Origin: Gentiana macrophylla | Taxonomy: Eukaryota > Streptophyta > Magnoliopsida > Gentianales > Gentianaceae | Reading direction: 5' to 3' | NCBI GenBank assembly: GCA_026214975.1 | Contig: CM047806.1 | Location: 100,780,739-100,844,738, forward strand | DNA length: 64,000 nt | Shown here: positions 21,963 to 31,424 of the stretch, in pieces | Layout of the letters: each line of letters opens with the position of its first letter | Position numbering within the stretch: position 1 is the first letter of the stretch | The notes under the pieces: generated by a model | The model's input: the letters and a program-made list of their open reading frames with translations, nothing else | What the model was told of the DNA's origin: nothing | Databases searched by the model: none | Translations under genes and position numbers: made by a program

Positions 21963-24027
21963 TCATGCCGCAGGCTGGTTTGAGGTGGAGGCATCGGGGT
22001 CGACTGGATCATCCGACTCGAGGTTCTCCTCTCCATCCCCCTCTATGGCAGGGGCCACATACTTGTCATATAAAGACACACCCGTCTTGAATTCTGTGAA
22101 ATATCGGCCATATCGAGGGATGGCCTCTGGATCGTACAAGTGGGCTTTCTCGATGCTAGACACTTCGAAGTCCGGGATGACCGCCTTGAATTGATTGAGG
22201 GCATTCGAGAATCCACCCTTCATAGCCTGACTCATCAGCAATGTCAGATCATTCTCGAGCTCTGCGGAAGCTAAGAAGTCCTTTTTAGACGCCTCTAGAC
22301 GAGTTGTAAAGCTATCGACCTCAAACTGAAGGTCGTCTCGAACCTTGAGGGATTTCTCCAATTCAGCCCTCGCTTCTTCGAGTTCCAATTTCACCTTAGC
22401 AAGCTCGGATAAATCTTTACGCTGCCGCACAACTCGCCCTGGCGGTGGCGGTCGATTCGATCGAGGCGTCGGTTATCCAACTTTTTAACTGCCGACTTCT
22501 GCTTTTTGATCTCCGAATTCAACCTGTCGATGGTCTCACTCTGTTCCTCCAAGGCTGCTGATGGAGACTCAATTTTAGTCCTGGCAACTTTAGCTGCTAG
22601 CTGAGCCTGCACAGGAAAGTACTGTTAATATCTGAAATAGGCAAAAGCCCCAAAGTTAAGAGAAATGAAATAAAGACTTACAGCTCGGTTGCTTTTCATG
22701 AAGTAGTCATGCAACTCGTCCGGAGACATAACTTCCATCTCTGTAACACTCACTTCAGGGATCGGGTCAGTGGCATTCGAGCTAGGAGGAGCAAGGTTAC
22801 GAGTTTCTTTCTCGACTCCGTGTCTCACCTCGGTTGTCTTCTGACGCTTCCTCGAGACGAGGCTCCCTTCAGCCTGCTCAGTCACCCGAGCCTCGTCAGG
22901 TTGGTCTCTCAAAATGTCGGATGTCGACACGGGAGTAGAAGATCGGGCAGGAGTCCTTTGACCCCCGGAGACTATTGCACCAGACACAGGTTTCTTCGAC
23001 CTGAACTTTGAGAAGAATTCCACTGCATATAGAGAAAAATCGACATCAATATACAGTCAAAACAGAAGCAAGTAGGAAAAAAAAAAAAAAATACAAAAGT
23101 GTAGCAGCTCGACAGAGTAAATAAAAGTCCTACACAAAACTCGAACGTCCTCATCGAGTTCCAGATAAGGACCCGGACCCGCCATCTCGACATCAGCAAA
23201 AGGGTATAGAGAATGAAGGGTTCGAGTTGCGACATCGGGGTTGACCCTCTCTAGAATCCTACACTCACGGGGGGCATCAGAGTCGAGCCTGTCATGCATT
23301 TTCCTGGGCCTCCTGTACCAGGTGTGGATATCGATATCTTCCAACCCATGTCGGATGAAGAAAAAATGAGGCTTCCACTCGCCCTGAGACGAGGTCACTC
23401 TCCTCACAAACTCCGCGACCAAGGGACGTCTCTGGAAAGTGTACCATCCCGCATCCTGTAGGCCTTGGATCAAATAGTACTATCGAAATAAGCGAACTGT
23501 AAATTCGACCTTGGCTATCCGACATGCCAATATGAAGCCCATGATGCTCCTAATCCCATTCGGAGCGAGTTGAGTGATGCAGATCTGGTAGTGTCGGAAG
23601 ACCTCTATGAGGGATGGGTCGAAGGGAAACCTTAATCCCTCTTTCAATTACGCCTCGTATACGGCACAGAACCCAGGAGGAGGGTCACAGGCGTATTGAA
23701 ATCGACCATGTGACACTTTGATGTTTTCGGATGAGTACGGAATGCCGTATCGTAGACAGACGGCCTTGGCTTTTTCTTGGGTAAGATTGGATATACAACT
23801 GTATGGTCCCTGACCCTTCATCCTTCTTCTCCGGCAGCTCTCTCACCGGAAGCAAGTGGTTGCCCATAAATCGTCCTCTCCGCCGATTCTTCTTCTACCA
23901 CAACAGGTTCTTCCCTATTTTGAGAGTCACTCTCACTACTAGACATGGAATTGGGAAAAGATACAAGAAATAAAAGACGAAGAAAGAATCTAGATGAAAA
24001 GAGAGCCTTAGTTGTATTTTCTGACAA
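21963..24027 (-). pseudogene. Gypsy-2 antisense ORF (Tat-type aORF)
   Basis: An accessory gene is read opposite to gag-pol. From the right: an acidic start (MSSSESDSQNREEPVVVEEE, about 23946), then in shifted frames a conserved block with APNGIRSIMGFILACRIAKV and WYTFQRRPLVAEFVRRV (23640-23390), an aromatic/charged part (23473-23057), a Ser/Thr-rich part (23023-22625) and a C-terminal coiled coil (22612-21963, KLELEEARAELEKSLKVRDD). The front block resembles the domain annotated in databases as putative gypsy-type transposon (transposase_28). A plausible intron (GTAAGT...GTGCAG, 22681-22607, 75 nt) sits before the coiled coil, and a second may end near 23023. Antisense ORFs here are known in Tat elements such as Grande; their role is unknown. 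Confidence 0.72.
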
Positions 24028-24365
24028 AACGGGGTGTTAGAAATAGCAAATGAGAGGCTTCGTGTGCTTGGACTCCTTTTATGCTTCACAATCTCCAAAT
24101 GATTTGAAAGGGCAAGATTTGGGGGTAGTTATAGAGTTTGAAACGCGAGAATCAAGGATAAAATCCCCGTGTGAACCAATAGAGACGCTTCATTTCCTGC
24201 ACCCATTAATGCTGATACAGTGTGACGTCATCTTACGACAGCCTACATCGGCTAGAAAGACAGCTGTACTCCCGCCTAAAGAGGTCAACGTATCGAAGAG
24301 ATAATTCAAATTTTAGATCCGAGCTCAGCATACAAGATGAGCTTCTCTCCGATCTGGGGGGCTTA

Positions 24366-24885
24366 TGACGATACGGGATTTAACCCCTCCACGTGGAATT
24401 ATCTAATTGGTCCAGTTGGCATGTGGAAAAGCATAAGTTTATTATCTACATCGTGTCGAATACGAGATGAGTCAGTGAAGTCCGCAGCAACCAGCAGATT
24501 CTGCAAGTGTCCCATCTCAAACACCCATGTCGGAGTTACACGAGTCGAGACCAGGGTCCCAGCCTCGATTCCTAAGCCCAACATCCAGAGGGTTACTTGG
24601 GCAAGGGGAAAGGCCCATTAAGGTTATTTATGTCAATAGACCAAACCGCCTTAAGTTTAGGGCAGAAGAAGGACATGTGCCTATAAATACACAACTCCAG
24701 GAACTACGTAAGGCTTGATTCCTGGACATTACACAGGATACGTAGGCAATCCAAGATACATTCTTGGACTCAGCCATAAAACACCAAAAACACCATCTTT
24801 ACTACAAATCTAGCCATTCGATCCCTCTTTAGCTCACCCTTAGATTACATGTGGCCCTGTTAAACCGGTGGTGCATTATTTAGCA
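24366..24885 (+). repeat. Gypsy-2 3' LTR
   Basis: The partner of 15193-15711. It is preceded by a G-rich tract (CTGGGGGG, 24355-24362) that probably served as the polypurine primer. It ends TTTAGCA and is followed by TCGCT and the resumed Copia-A sequence. Confidence 0.92.
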
Positions 24886-24950
24886 TCGCTTGCTTCCTGA
24901 ATTTGTCGTTTTTCCCTTTTTTTTTTTTTTTTGGTGATTAGGGTTTGACT

Positions 24951-24963
24951 GGCTCCGATACCA
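24951..24963 (-). promoter_or_regulatory. Copia-A primer-binding site, tRNA-iMet type
   Basis: On the minus strand TGGTATCGGAGCC immediately follows the 5' LTR. The plant copia standard is TGGTATCAGAGC, so one base differs. Confidence 0.88.
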
Positions 24964-25122
24964 TGTCAAATTTCGGTCAATATATTTCGTATATCTCAAT
25001 CAATCCAAGAATACAATATTTATAAGCCCTAGTAGGGCTTCTACAATATACAAAATACAAAACCTATCCTTACTAAATAATACACAAATCAATATTTTCC
25101 ATATCCGTAATATATTGTAATA
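24964..25122 (-). repeat. Copia-A 5' LTR
   Basis: The partner of 12072-12230 at the same length with scattered substitutions. It has the same non-standard TA...CA ends on the minus strand and is followed by TCTTT. An imperfect inverted pair AGCCCTA/TAGGGCT sits near the TATA-like TATTTATA. Confidence 0.9.
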
Positions 25123-25587
25123 TCTTTAGTATTAGAGCAGTAAAGATTGTCCAATCTATGCCATACTCTTCGCATATCGTATTCATTTGCACTATGGTCA
25201 GAATGGAGCGGATGGCCTTGAACTGAGATGACCCCTATCCTGCATTAATTGACATATATATCCTTGAGAATACCCTACAAATTGTGACACGGACATGGGC
25301 AACGTACCATGCAGCTTCCGAGATTTCTTTAATAGGGGCTTCATTGGATGAGTCACTTGGAACATTACGTCTATTCAAAGACATGACTCAAAAGGTAATT
25401 ATGCAAAGATGAAAGAAGAGATTTACTTGTTTCGTAGTGTTGAGGATATTATAAATAAGGAAGAAATAATTATATTTAGTTGTATTTTATAATTATTATT
25501 AATGTTGTTTTGGTGGCTAAGTTAGATGATTCTTATATAAGAACAATTGTACTATGAATATTATTCAATAAAATACGATTATTCTAA

Positions 25588-26250
25588 TTATGATATGGTT
25601 GCAGAGCAAGTCAATTTTCTCTCTTTCATTGTGCCAATTCTTCTCTAAACTCTAACCACTTTCTTCAAAAAAAAAAAATGAAAAAAAAGAGAAATGGCCG
25701 CAGCTTCCTCTTTCTCCGGTGGCCATATCCGACTACTTGCCGTCCTGTTTTTCTTTCTAGAGCTATTCTATTTCCTGATTCTTGCCGCCATAATCTTCTT
25801 CTCAAGCTTTCTGCTTCCCTTCACGCAAGCTTAAACTACCACCGCAAATACCGAATTACATCAGCCATCAACAATAAAACCAAGCCATATACCACGCAGC
25901 TTCTTTCTCTCTTTCTCGATTCCGTTTTCGATTTCGATATTTCCTCAAGAAACAACCCACAAATCAGCCTTGCCTTTTTCCTATTCTGATTGCACTTAAT
26001 GCCATCGTCTTTAACCCACAAATCCTCCGTCCTCTTTGTGAAATAGGGATTCGGCAATTTATCTCAAAAAATATAAAATAATAAAATAATAAAAAAAACA
26101 AACCTCTAATCGCAGCCGACCCTCATTAGAATATGGAAAAAAAAAAAAAAAAAAACATCTTCTAGTTTATCCAATCACATGTATATGTGACCTGAGCCGA
26201 TTTCGATCCCAACTTTTGACTTTGACCCCTTTGCCTTACTTTTTCTTTTC
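25588..26250. other. Copia-B leader / untranslated stretch
   Basis: About 660 bp containing a pyrimidine-rich segment, an open but unconvincing frame (25678-25989) and several A-runs. The second copy at 44290-44990 has indels in this frame, so I do not call it a gene. The N-terminal gag domain expected here was not recognised. Confidence 0.5.
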
Positions 26251-26252
26251 AT

Positions 26253-27907
26253 TTGTTCAAAAAAAATAAAAATTTTAACAGCAACATCAACAACACTATC
26301 TATTCACGTACATTGCTTCTCTGGCATGGAGCGCGGCTTACCTTCTTTTCGAGAACGGGGCGGAGTAAAGGATTCAGTCCTACCCACCCTTTTTACTCCG
26401 AAAAAAATGATGGTGCTATGAACTTCTCTTGCCAAATTTGCTCTCAAGTCGGCCATGTTTCCCCGTCCTGCCCCTACCGCTATGATCATTCTTAGTCACC
26501 GCCCCTTCGGACACCGCCACATGCATACGTCGCTTCTCGATCCCCTCATCCCGGATCTAATTGGATTGCGGATACTAGTGCTACTCATCATCTTACTCTT
26601 GACCGTCGCAATCTCACCCTCTCATCTGCACCTTATGCCGGGCCCGACAAAGTGCACGTAGGCGACGGTACATGTTTACCTATTACTCATTACGACTCAT
26701 CTTCTGTAAATTCCCCTTCCTAGTAATTTTATTTAGCTAATATTCTTGTTACGCCTTCCATCACTAGAAACCTTTTGTCAGTACATAAATTTGCTTCGGA
26801 TAATTCGTGTACTTTGAATTTTGTGGGTCTTACTTTCTTGTAAAAGATTACTCCGGTCACACCCACCTTAGGGGTTTTGTAAAAGATGGCCTATATCACT
26901 TCTCCACTCCACTTCACCCTCCCCTGCTCCTGCTCAGGCTCTGGCCTCTTCCCTCACCTCCTCTATCACGTGGCATCAGCGTCTCGGTCACTGTTCTTAT
27001 TATATTCTCCGTCAAGCCTTAAAAAGCCTTCCCACCTTTACTCCTACTAAGGCACCATCTTTTGTTTGTGCCCCGTGTTAGTTAGCAAAAAGTCACCACT
27101 TCCCGTTATACACCTCTAATTTTACTTCTACTGCTCCTTTGACCTGATATTCTCTGATGTTTGGGGGCCATGTATCGAGCCGTCGATTTATGGTTCCCGT
27201 TATTATGCCAGTTTTCTGGATGACTTTACCAAATACTTATGGCTCTACCCACTAAAACATAAATCTGATGTTGAAACGATCTTTCCTGGCTTTCTTGCTA
27301 TGATTGAACGCCAATTTAACACCAAACTCAAATCTATACAAACTGATTGGGGTGGTGAGTATCGTCGTGTCTCCACTCTTCTTTCCTCTCTTGGCATCCA
27401 TCTTCGTCTTTCATGTCCCTACACCCACGAACAAGTTGGTGCCATTGAGCGTCGCCACCGTAAAATTGTCGAGGTCGGCTTATCCCTTCTTGCCCAATCC
27501 AACCTTCCGCTTCCTTATTGGAAAGATGCATTTATCACCGCCACTTATATCATCAATCGTCTTCCCATCAAAGTTCTTCATGATAAGTCTCCCTACAAAA
27601 TGGTCCACCATCGGCCTCCTGACTATGCTTTCCTTCGAGTCTTTGGGTGTGTGTGCTGGACCTATCTCCATCCCTACAACCATCATAAGACTGATTTTCG
27701 ATCCTAAACTTGCATCTTCCTTGGATATAGTCCTTCCCACGATGTTTACAAGTGTCTCGACCTTGCCTCTGGTGGTATCCTTATTGCTCGCCATGTTGTT
27801 TTCGATGAATCCGTCTTCTCTTATACGCCTTCTCCCTCCAAACCCACACTTGATACTCTCACTGTACCGCTGCCTGTCTTCCTCCCAGCACCTCTGCAAA
27901 ATCCATT
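26253..27907 (+). pseudogene. Copia-B copy 1 gag end, protease and integrase
   Basis: The zinc knuckle CQICSQVGHVSPSC (CX2CX4HX4C) is near 26420-26462. Protease follows with ADTSATHHL, where the usual DTG/DSG has become DTS; the same change is in copy 2. Integrase is open at 27300-27707, with FLDDFTKYLWLYPLKHKS just upstream in another phase, then QTDWGGEYR, GAIERRHRKIVE and YIINRLPIKVLHDKSPY. A stop (TAA at 27705) cuts it after HKTDFRS, where copy 2 continues. Premature stops and indels are more frequent here than in copy 2. Confidence 0.85.
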
Positions 27908-27930
27908 AATTCACTCAACGACATGGGCTG

Positions 27931-28417
27931 GATCACATGATTGATATTCATTCAAAGACATGATACCGTGATTGATTTTGTTCTATGATTTTCATCCAAT
28001 TGAGCCATTAACTGCTCCACGATAGCATCGTAATATAATAACCCCTCATTCACAGGCCACACAATCACCATTGACACAACCATGAAATATCAAAAACACC
28101 ATCCCATTCATGTTGGATTGCTCTTCAATGGTCTAATTACCCGATACATATAATACCTGGATGATTTCTAAGCATCGTCAGTGACAAAATAGTAGTTGTC
28201 ACAAAGGATTTTGTGAAAAAAGATGTTGTCCCTAAGGACTAATGCCAAAACTTTGTCATATATTTTACAAGTAGAGTCATGCCTTTGGTAATATACAACC
28301 TACCAATATTTGTTTTTTATCGATCACTATTAGTACAATTTTTTTCACTGTTAGTACAACTTTTAATAACAAACAAAGCGATTGTCACCAGAAGCGACCT
28401 TTTTATGACGTTTGTCA
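27931..28417. other. spacer shared by both duplication units
   Basis: No gene. The sequence matches 46640-47105 in unit 2, with substitutions and a few indels. Confidence 0.7.
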
Positions 28418-28471
28418 CTAAAAGTCAGTGTTCTAAAAATCGCCCTGGGCGATCGCCTAGGCGCCGCCTAG

Positions 28472-28779
28472 TAGGGCTGAGCTTGGGTCGGGTTGGGTTG
28501 GGTTTTTACATAGTATAAGTCGGGTTGGTTCTAAGAAAAACTAACCCAAACCAAACCAAATGACTATAAAACCCAATGGGTTGGTTCGGGTTGGTCTAGG
28601 TTGGGTTTCGGGTTTTCGCCAACAAGACATTCATATATGTTCAAAAAAATGCTATAAAATACACACACATATTATATCTAAATTCGAGTTCCATACCATA
28701 TATTCATACCAATAATCGTTATACAAAACACATTTATACGAATAATCGATAAAGAAAACACTTTTTAGGAAGGAAAAAG

Positions 28780-28869
<90 letters not shown>

Positions 28870-29015
28870 CGAGTGCAGTTTGGGTCAACTTGAATAAAAA
28901 TTTAACAAACCAAACCAACCCAAAAATTTTGGGTTTCAATTGGGTTGGGTTTTTCGGGTTGGTTCGGTTTGGTTTTGGGTTGGATTGGGTTCATTGGGTT
29001 TTATGCTCAGCCCTA
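28472..29015. mobile_element. inner hAT-type MITE, 544 bp
   Basis: Perfect 11-bp terminal inverted repeats (TAGGGCTGAGC and GCTCAGCCCTA) are flanked by a perfect 8-bp duplication CCGCCTAG (28464-28471 and 29016-29023). It lies inside the outer MITE. Its subterminal arms are GGGTT-rich on both sides in opposite senses, so the whole could fold back, and its centre is a long TA microsatellite. No coding capacity. Confidence 0.88.
28785..28866. repeat. TA microsatellite inside the inner MITE
   Basis: About 41 uninterrupted AT units. The length may be unreliable in the assembly. Confidence 0.95.
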
Positions 29016-29228
29016 CCGCCTAGGCCCTGGAAGATCCCCAGGCGTCTCGACTTGGCTCTAGGCGATTTATCTGGGCGCTCAAGTGTGCTGGGCGATTTTC
29101 TGGGCGCTCCTAGGACCTTGTGGGCGCTCCTAGGCCCTTCTAGGCGCTCTTAGGCCCTTCTAGGCAATTAGGGTTCCATCTGGGCGAACATCCAAGTTTT
29201 CTCAGGTGTTTAGACAAGAAAGAGGCAT

Positions 29229-29387
29229 AAAACCTAAACCCCCCCCCCCCCTTAAAACCCTAAAACCCCCCGTACAAACCCTAAAACCCCTCGTAAAAAT
29301 CCTAAAACCCCCCTTAAAACCCAAAACCCCCGTAAAAACCCTAAAAACCCCCTTAAAACCCTAAAACCCCCTTAAAACCCAAAAACG
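29229..29387. repeat. C-rich telomere-like tract
   Basis: About eight degenerate units of the form CCCTAAAACCCCC followed by CTTAAAA or CGTAAAA, opening with a run of 13 C. The wording resembles the plant telomere unit CCCTAAA but is not a perfect array. It is part of the outer MITE. Confidence 0.8.
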
Positions 29388-29942
29388 CCTAGGCGCCCTA
29401 GGCCCTAGGCGCCCCTGTATCGTACCGACAACAATGCTAAAAGTTTGTCATAAAAATGTCACCTTTTTTTTAGTGGTTGAACATTTCATTAGGCTTACAA
29501 TTTGGAAAAACCAAAGAAGCAAATCACTTCATGCAAAGTACGTATATGAATGATATGATTAACTATTGCTTTTGACAAAAATGAGAAAGACAATCCATTT
29601 GATAGAACACTTCATATACCGTCTTGTTGCCTAAGGAGTAAGGACATACACAGTAAATCAAATTTCATGGGAATAAATCTTTTTTTTTAATAATCAAGCG
29701 CAGTACGTACGTAAGGTGTATATGCATAGTCATAATACAGTCCAAATAATTTTTTGGATTTATTGTTCATTTCATAACTACATGATCGATAGTTTTAAAG
29801 TTATATAGAAAGTCAACAGATATCAGACACAAAGAATTCTTCATATTAATTATAAATTATGAAGAAATTCTCCTTTACAATTACTATTTTCTTCACCAGC
29901 TTTGAAGATTTCTAATTATACTATCTGCAAGACTAAGAATTC

Positions 29943-30011
29943 ATGGCTATGTCTGCCAGTTTTTTGGTATTTTTGCTGATAGTTAATGTAAGTCGTCTTA
30001 CGCTGCTTTCG

Positions 30012-30077
<66 letters not shown>

Positions 30078-30322
30078 CTGCTGAAAATAACAAACAATGT
30101 ATATTTTTACTGCAGCTGTTTGGGAAGCCAGCGCAGTGCCTGGAGAGAAAGAGTAGCGAATCAATGGTCCAACTTTCATCAGGTTTCAGGTTGTTGAACA
30201 ATGAGTGTGACCTCTATGAATGCGAGGGTGGTTTATTTTGCATAGGTCCTTGCATATGTGCTTTCGGGAGTCCGGTTCCTTGTATTCATGTTAGTGCCCC
30301 TGAATACGATGACTCGCGTTAA
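29943..30322 (+). CDS. secreted cystine-knot (knottin-like) peptide precursor, two exons
   Basis: Exon 1 (29943-29987) encodes MAMSASFLVFLLIVN, a hydrophobic signal-peptide core; the intron (29988-30115, GT...CTGCAG) contains a TA microsatellite; exon 2 (30116-30322) ends in TAA. The product is 83 residues. Seven cysteines are at 23, 46, 51, 57, 61, 63 and 71. The last six space as C-x4-C-x5-C-x3-C-x-C-x7-C, the inhibitor-cystine-knot order seen in squash trypsin inhibitors, cyclotides and albumin-1b peptides. The core has CIGPCICAF and ends GSPVPC, with a 12-residue acidic tail. An intron close to the signal-peptide end is also a feature of albumin-1 genes. The ATG has good context (TCATGGCT) and AATAAA lies at 30497. 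By family this would be a secreted defence or signalling peptide; the target is unknown. It is the only intact non-transposon gene seen. The family is inferred from cysteine spacing alone. Confidence 0.72.
30013..30070. repeat. TA microsatellite in the knottin intron
   Basis: About 29 TA units between the splice sites. The duplicate gene carries a similar tract at the same place. Confidence 0.95.
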
Positions 30323-30789
30323 TTGCTTGCCATGTTCGATCTGTGATGTCCCACGATGTTTTACGGTACCTGATCATGCTACGTACCCTTAACATTTTAC
30401 GAGCTTGTTTTGATATTTGTTATATATGACAATATTGGCAAGGTTGAAGGATTCCAGGATTTTAATTGTGCTGTGTTGCTTTTTTTTTTTCTTTGAAATA
30501 AAACCAATTTTCATTTCCTTGTCTGATGATTGAGGTCACTGTATTTCGTGAGTCGTCTCAACAAACCGACAAGCTATCGTAAAACATCTCAAAACATCGT
30601 GAGAGTATCGTACGTATAGGGTGTTGCAATGTTTTGCGATACATCCACGATGTCTTGCGATGTCCCGTGATGCTTTAAGGTACATCCCGATACCCCCAAC
30701 ATTAGTTGGGAAAATCCAATTAATACCCTTTTGTGTAAAAATATGCTTTTTTTTCAATACGACCCCCTGTTTTTTTTCATAATTTTTAC

Positions 30790-31267
30790 TGTTGAAGCAC
30801 AGATGAGAAACTTACAGTTTAAGAAAAATAAAACAGAATCAATGGAAACGTAAAGAATGGCGGATATTGATAAAACACAGAAACAAAAAGAACACATTGA
30901 TTTAACGTGGTTTCCGGCGTTGTGCCGACTACTCCACGGACAGAAAATGAGATATTTTATTATGCACAAAGTTACAAGGATTTTCACACACTTGGAAAAA
31001 CACACTCTTGAAAGACACACTCTTGCTTTAAAAAAAACAAAGAAAAAGAAAGATACACTCTTGCATTGATTACAACATTGGTATTTATACGCATAAATCT
31101 CAAACTCTAACCGCCAAAGATCTTTGTCGAAATTGCCATAAATGCCCCATGTATGGACCTAGCTCCAGCTGTTATCCACCAGATGAAATTTAGCTCAAAA
31201 CTGACTTTCCAGACTTGTAATCAACTGCCCAGATGTAGAACTCAGCTATACTCAGCACAACTCAACA
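30790..31267 (-). repeat. Copia-C 3' LTR
   Basis: It has inverted hexamers TGTTGA...TCAACA at its ends and a TATA box on the minus strand (GTATAAATACC, near 31080-31090). The minus-strand segment GTGGAGTAGTCGGCA...CCGGAAACCACGTTAA matches a segment of the Copia-F LTRs, showing that the two families are related. Confidence 0.72.
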
Positions 31268-31420
31268 GACCAAAAACTTACTGCTGACTTCAGAAGAAAC
31301 TCAATTTCACTTCATCAAACTGACTTTCACAAAACAGAATATTCTTAACTGAACTTACCATGAGAAAACCAAGCATATTAATGTGAGATATCATTTTCTG
31401 AGAAATATCTCCATAAATGG
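31268..31420 (+). pseudogene. Copia RNase H piece in inverted orientation
   Basis: On the plus strand the sequence near 31355-31407 reads HEKTKHINVRYHFLRN, the conserved end of copia RNase H. The adjoining RT of Copia-C is on the minus strand. The piece has been inverted relative to RT. The switch point lies in an 11-bp perfect palindrome with an 11-base loop (TCTCCATAAAT...ATTTATGGAGA). Confidence 0.65.
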
Positions 31421-31424
31421 GACC

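Larger units (their letters stand above)
15193..24885 (+). mobile_element. Gypsy-2, Tat-lineage LTR retrotransposon
   Basis: A 9.7-kb element with 519- and 520-bp LTRs, a primer site, gag, protease, RT, RNase H, integrase, a long 3' region with an antisense ORF, and a polypurine tract. It lies in the start of Copia-A gag; the flanks ACGCT and TCGCT agree at four of five bases, and the second copy of the target near 35232 has no insertion. Stops and frameshifts in gag, RT and integrase show that it is now non-autonomous, but every domain is recognisable. Confidence 0.95.
12072..25122 (-). mobile_element. Copia-A, Ty1/copia element split by Gypsy-2
   Basis: Two 159-bp LTRs (12072-12230 and 24964-25122) are flanked by a perfect 5-bp duplication TCTTT (12067-12071 and 25123-25127). 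Reading the minus strand from the right: 5' LTR, initiator-Met primer site, gag, protease, a shortened integrase fused to RT, RNase H, polypurine tract, 3' LTR. Gypsy-2 is inserted near the start of gag; without it the element is about 3.4 kb, shorter than a full copia because much of integrase and the start of RT are deleted. A second copy of its 5' half is at 34002-35468. Confidence 0.93.
25128..27930 (+). mobile_element. Copia-B copy 1, 5' part of a Ty1/copia element
   Basis: The end of a 5' LTR is inferred at about 25588, because a TATA-like TATATAAGAAC (25534-25544) is followed by AATAAAATACG and a weak primer site (TGGTTGCAGAGC, about 25595). After a pyrimidine-rich leader come gag, protease and integrase, then the homology stops near 27930 with no RT, RNase H or 3' LTR. 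The second copy (44247-46640) stops at the same place, so the truncation predates the duplication. The LTR start is not defined. Confidence 0.72.
28426..29436. mobile_element. outer hAT-type MITE, 1011 bp including an inner MITE
   Basis: It is flanked by a perfect 8-bp duplication CTAAAAGT (28418-28425 and 29437-29444). The unoccupied site in unit 2 has a single copy (near 47105-47113). The ends form an imperfect terminal inverted repeat: CAGTGTTCT at the left, and CATTGTTGT when the right end is read on the other strand. 8-bp duplications and CA(G/T)TG termini are hAT traits. There is no transposase. The interior is rich in CCTAGGCGC palindromes and carries the inner element and a C-rich tract. 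Confidence 0.88.

Noticed and set aside
25678..25989. 103-codon plus-strand frame near the start of Copia-B
   Set aside because: The second copy at 44,390 has indels that break it, and the composition is that of a pyrimidine-rich leader.
27304..27909. Second plus-strand 201-codon frame over the Copia-B integrase (also at 45994-46599)
   Set aside because: Shifted-frame shadow of the integrase; the true frame has the D, D, E motifs.
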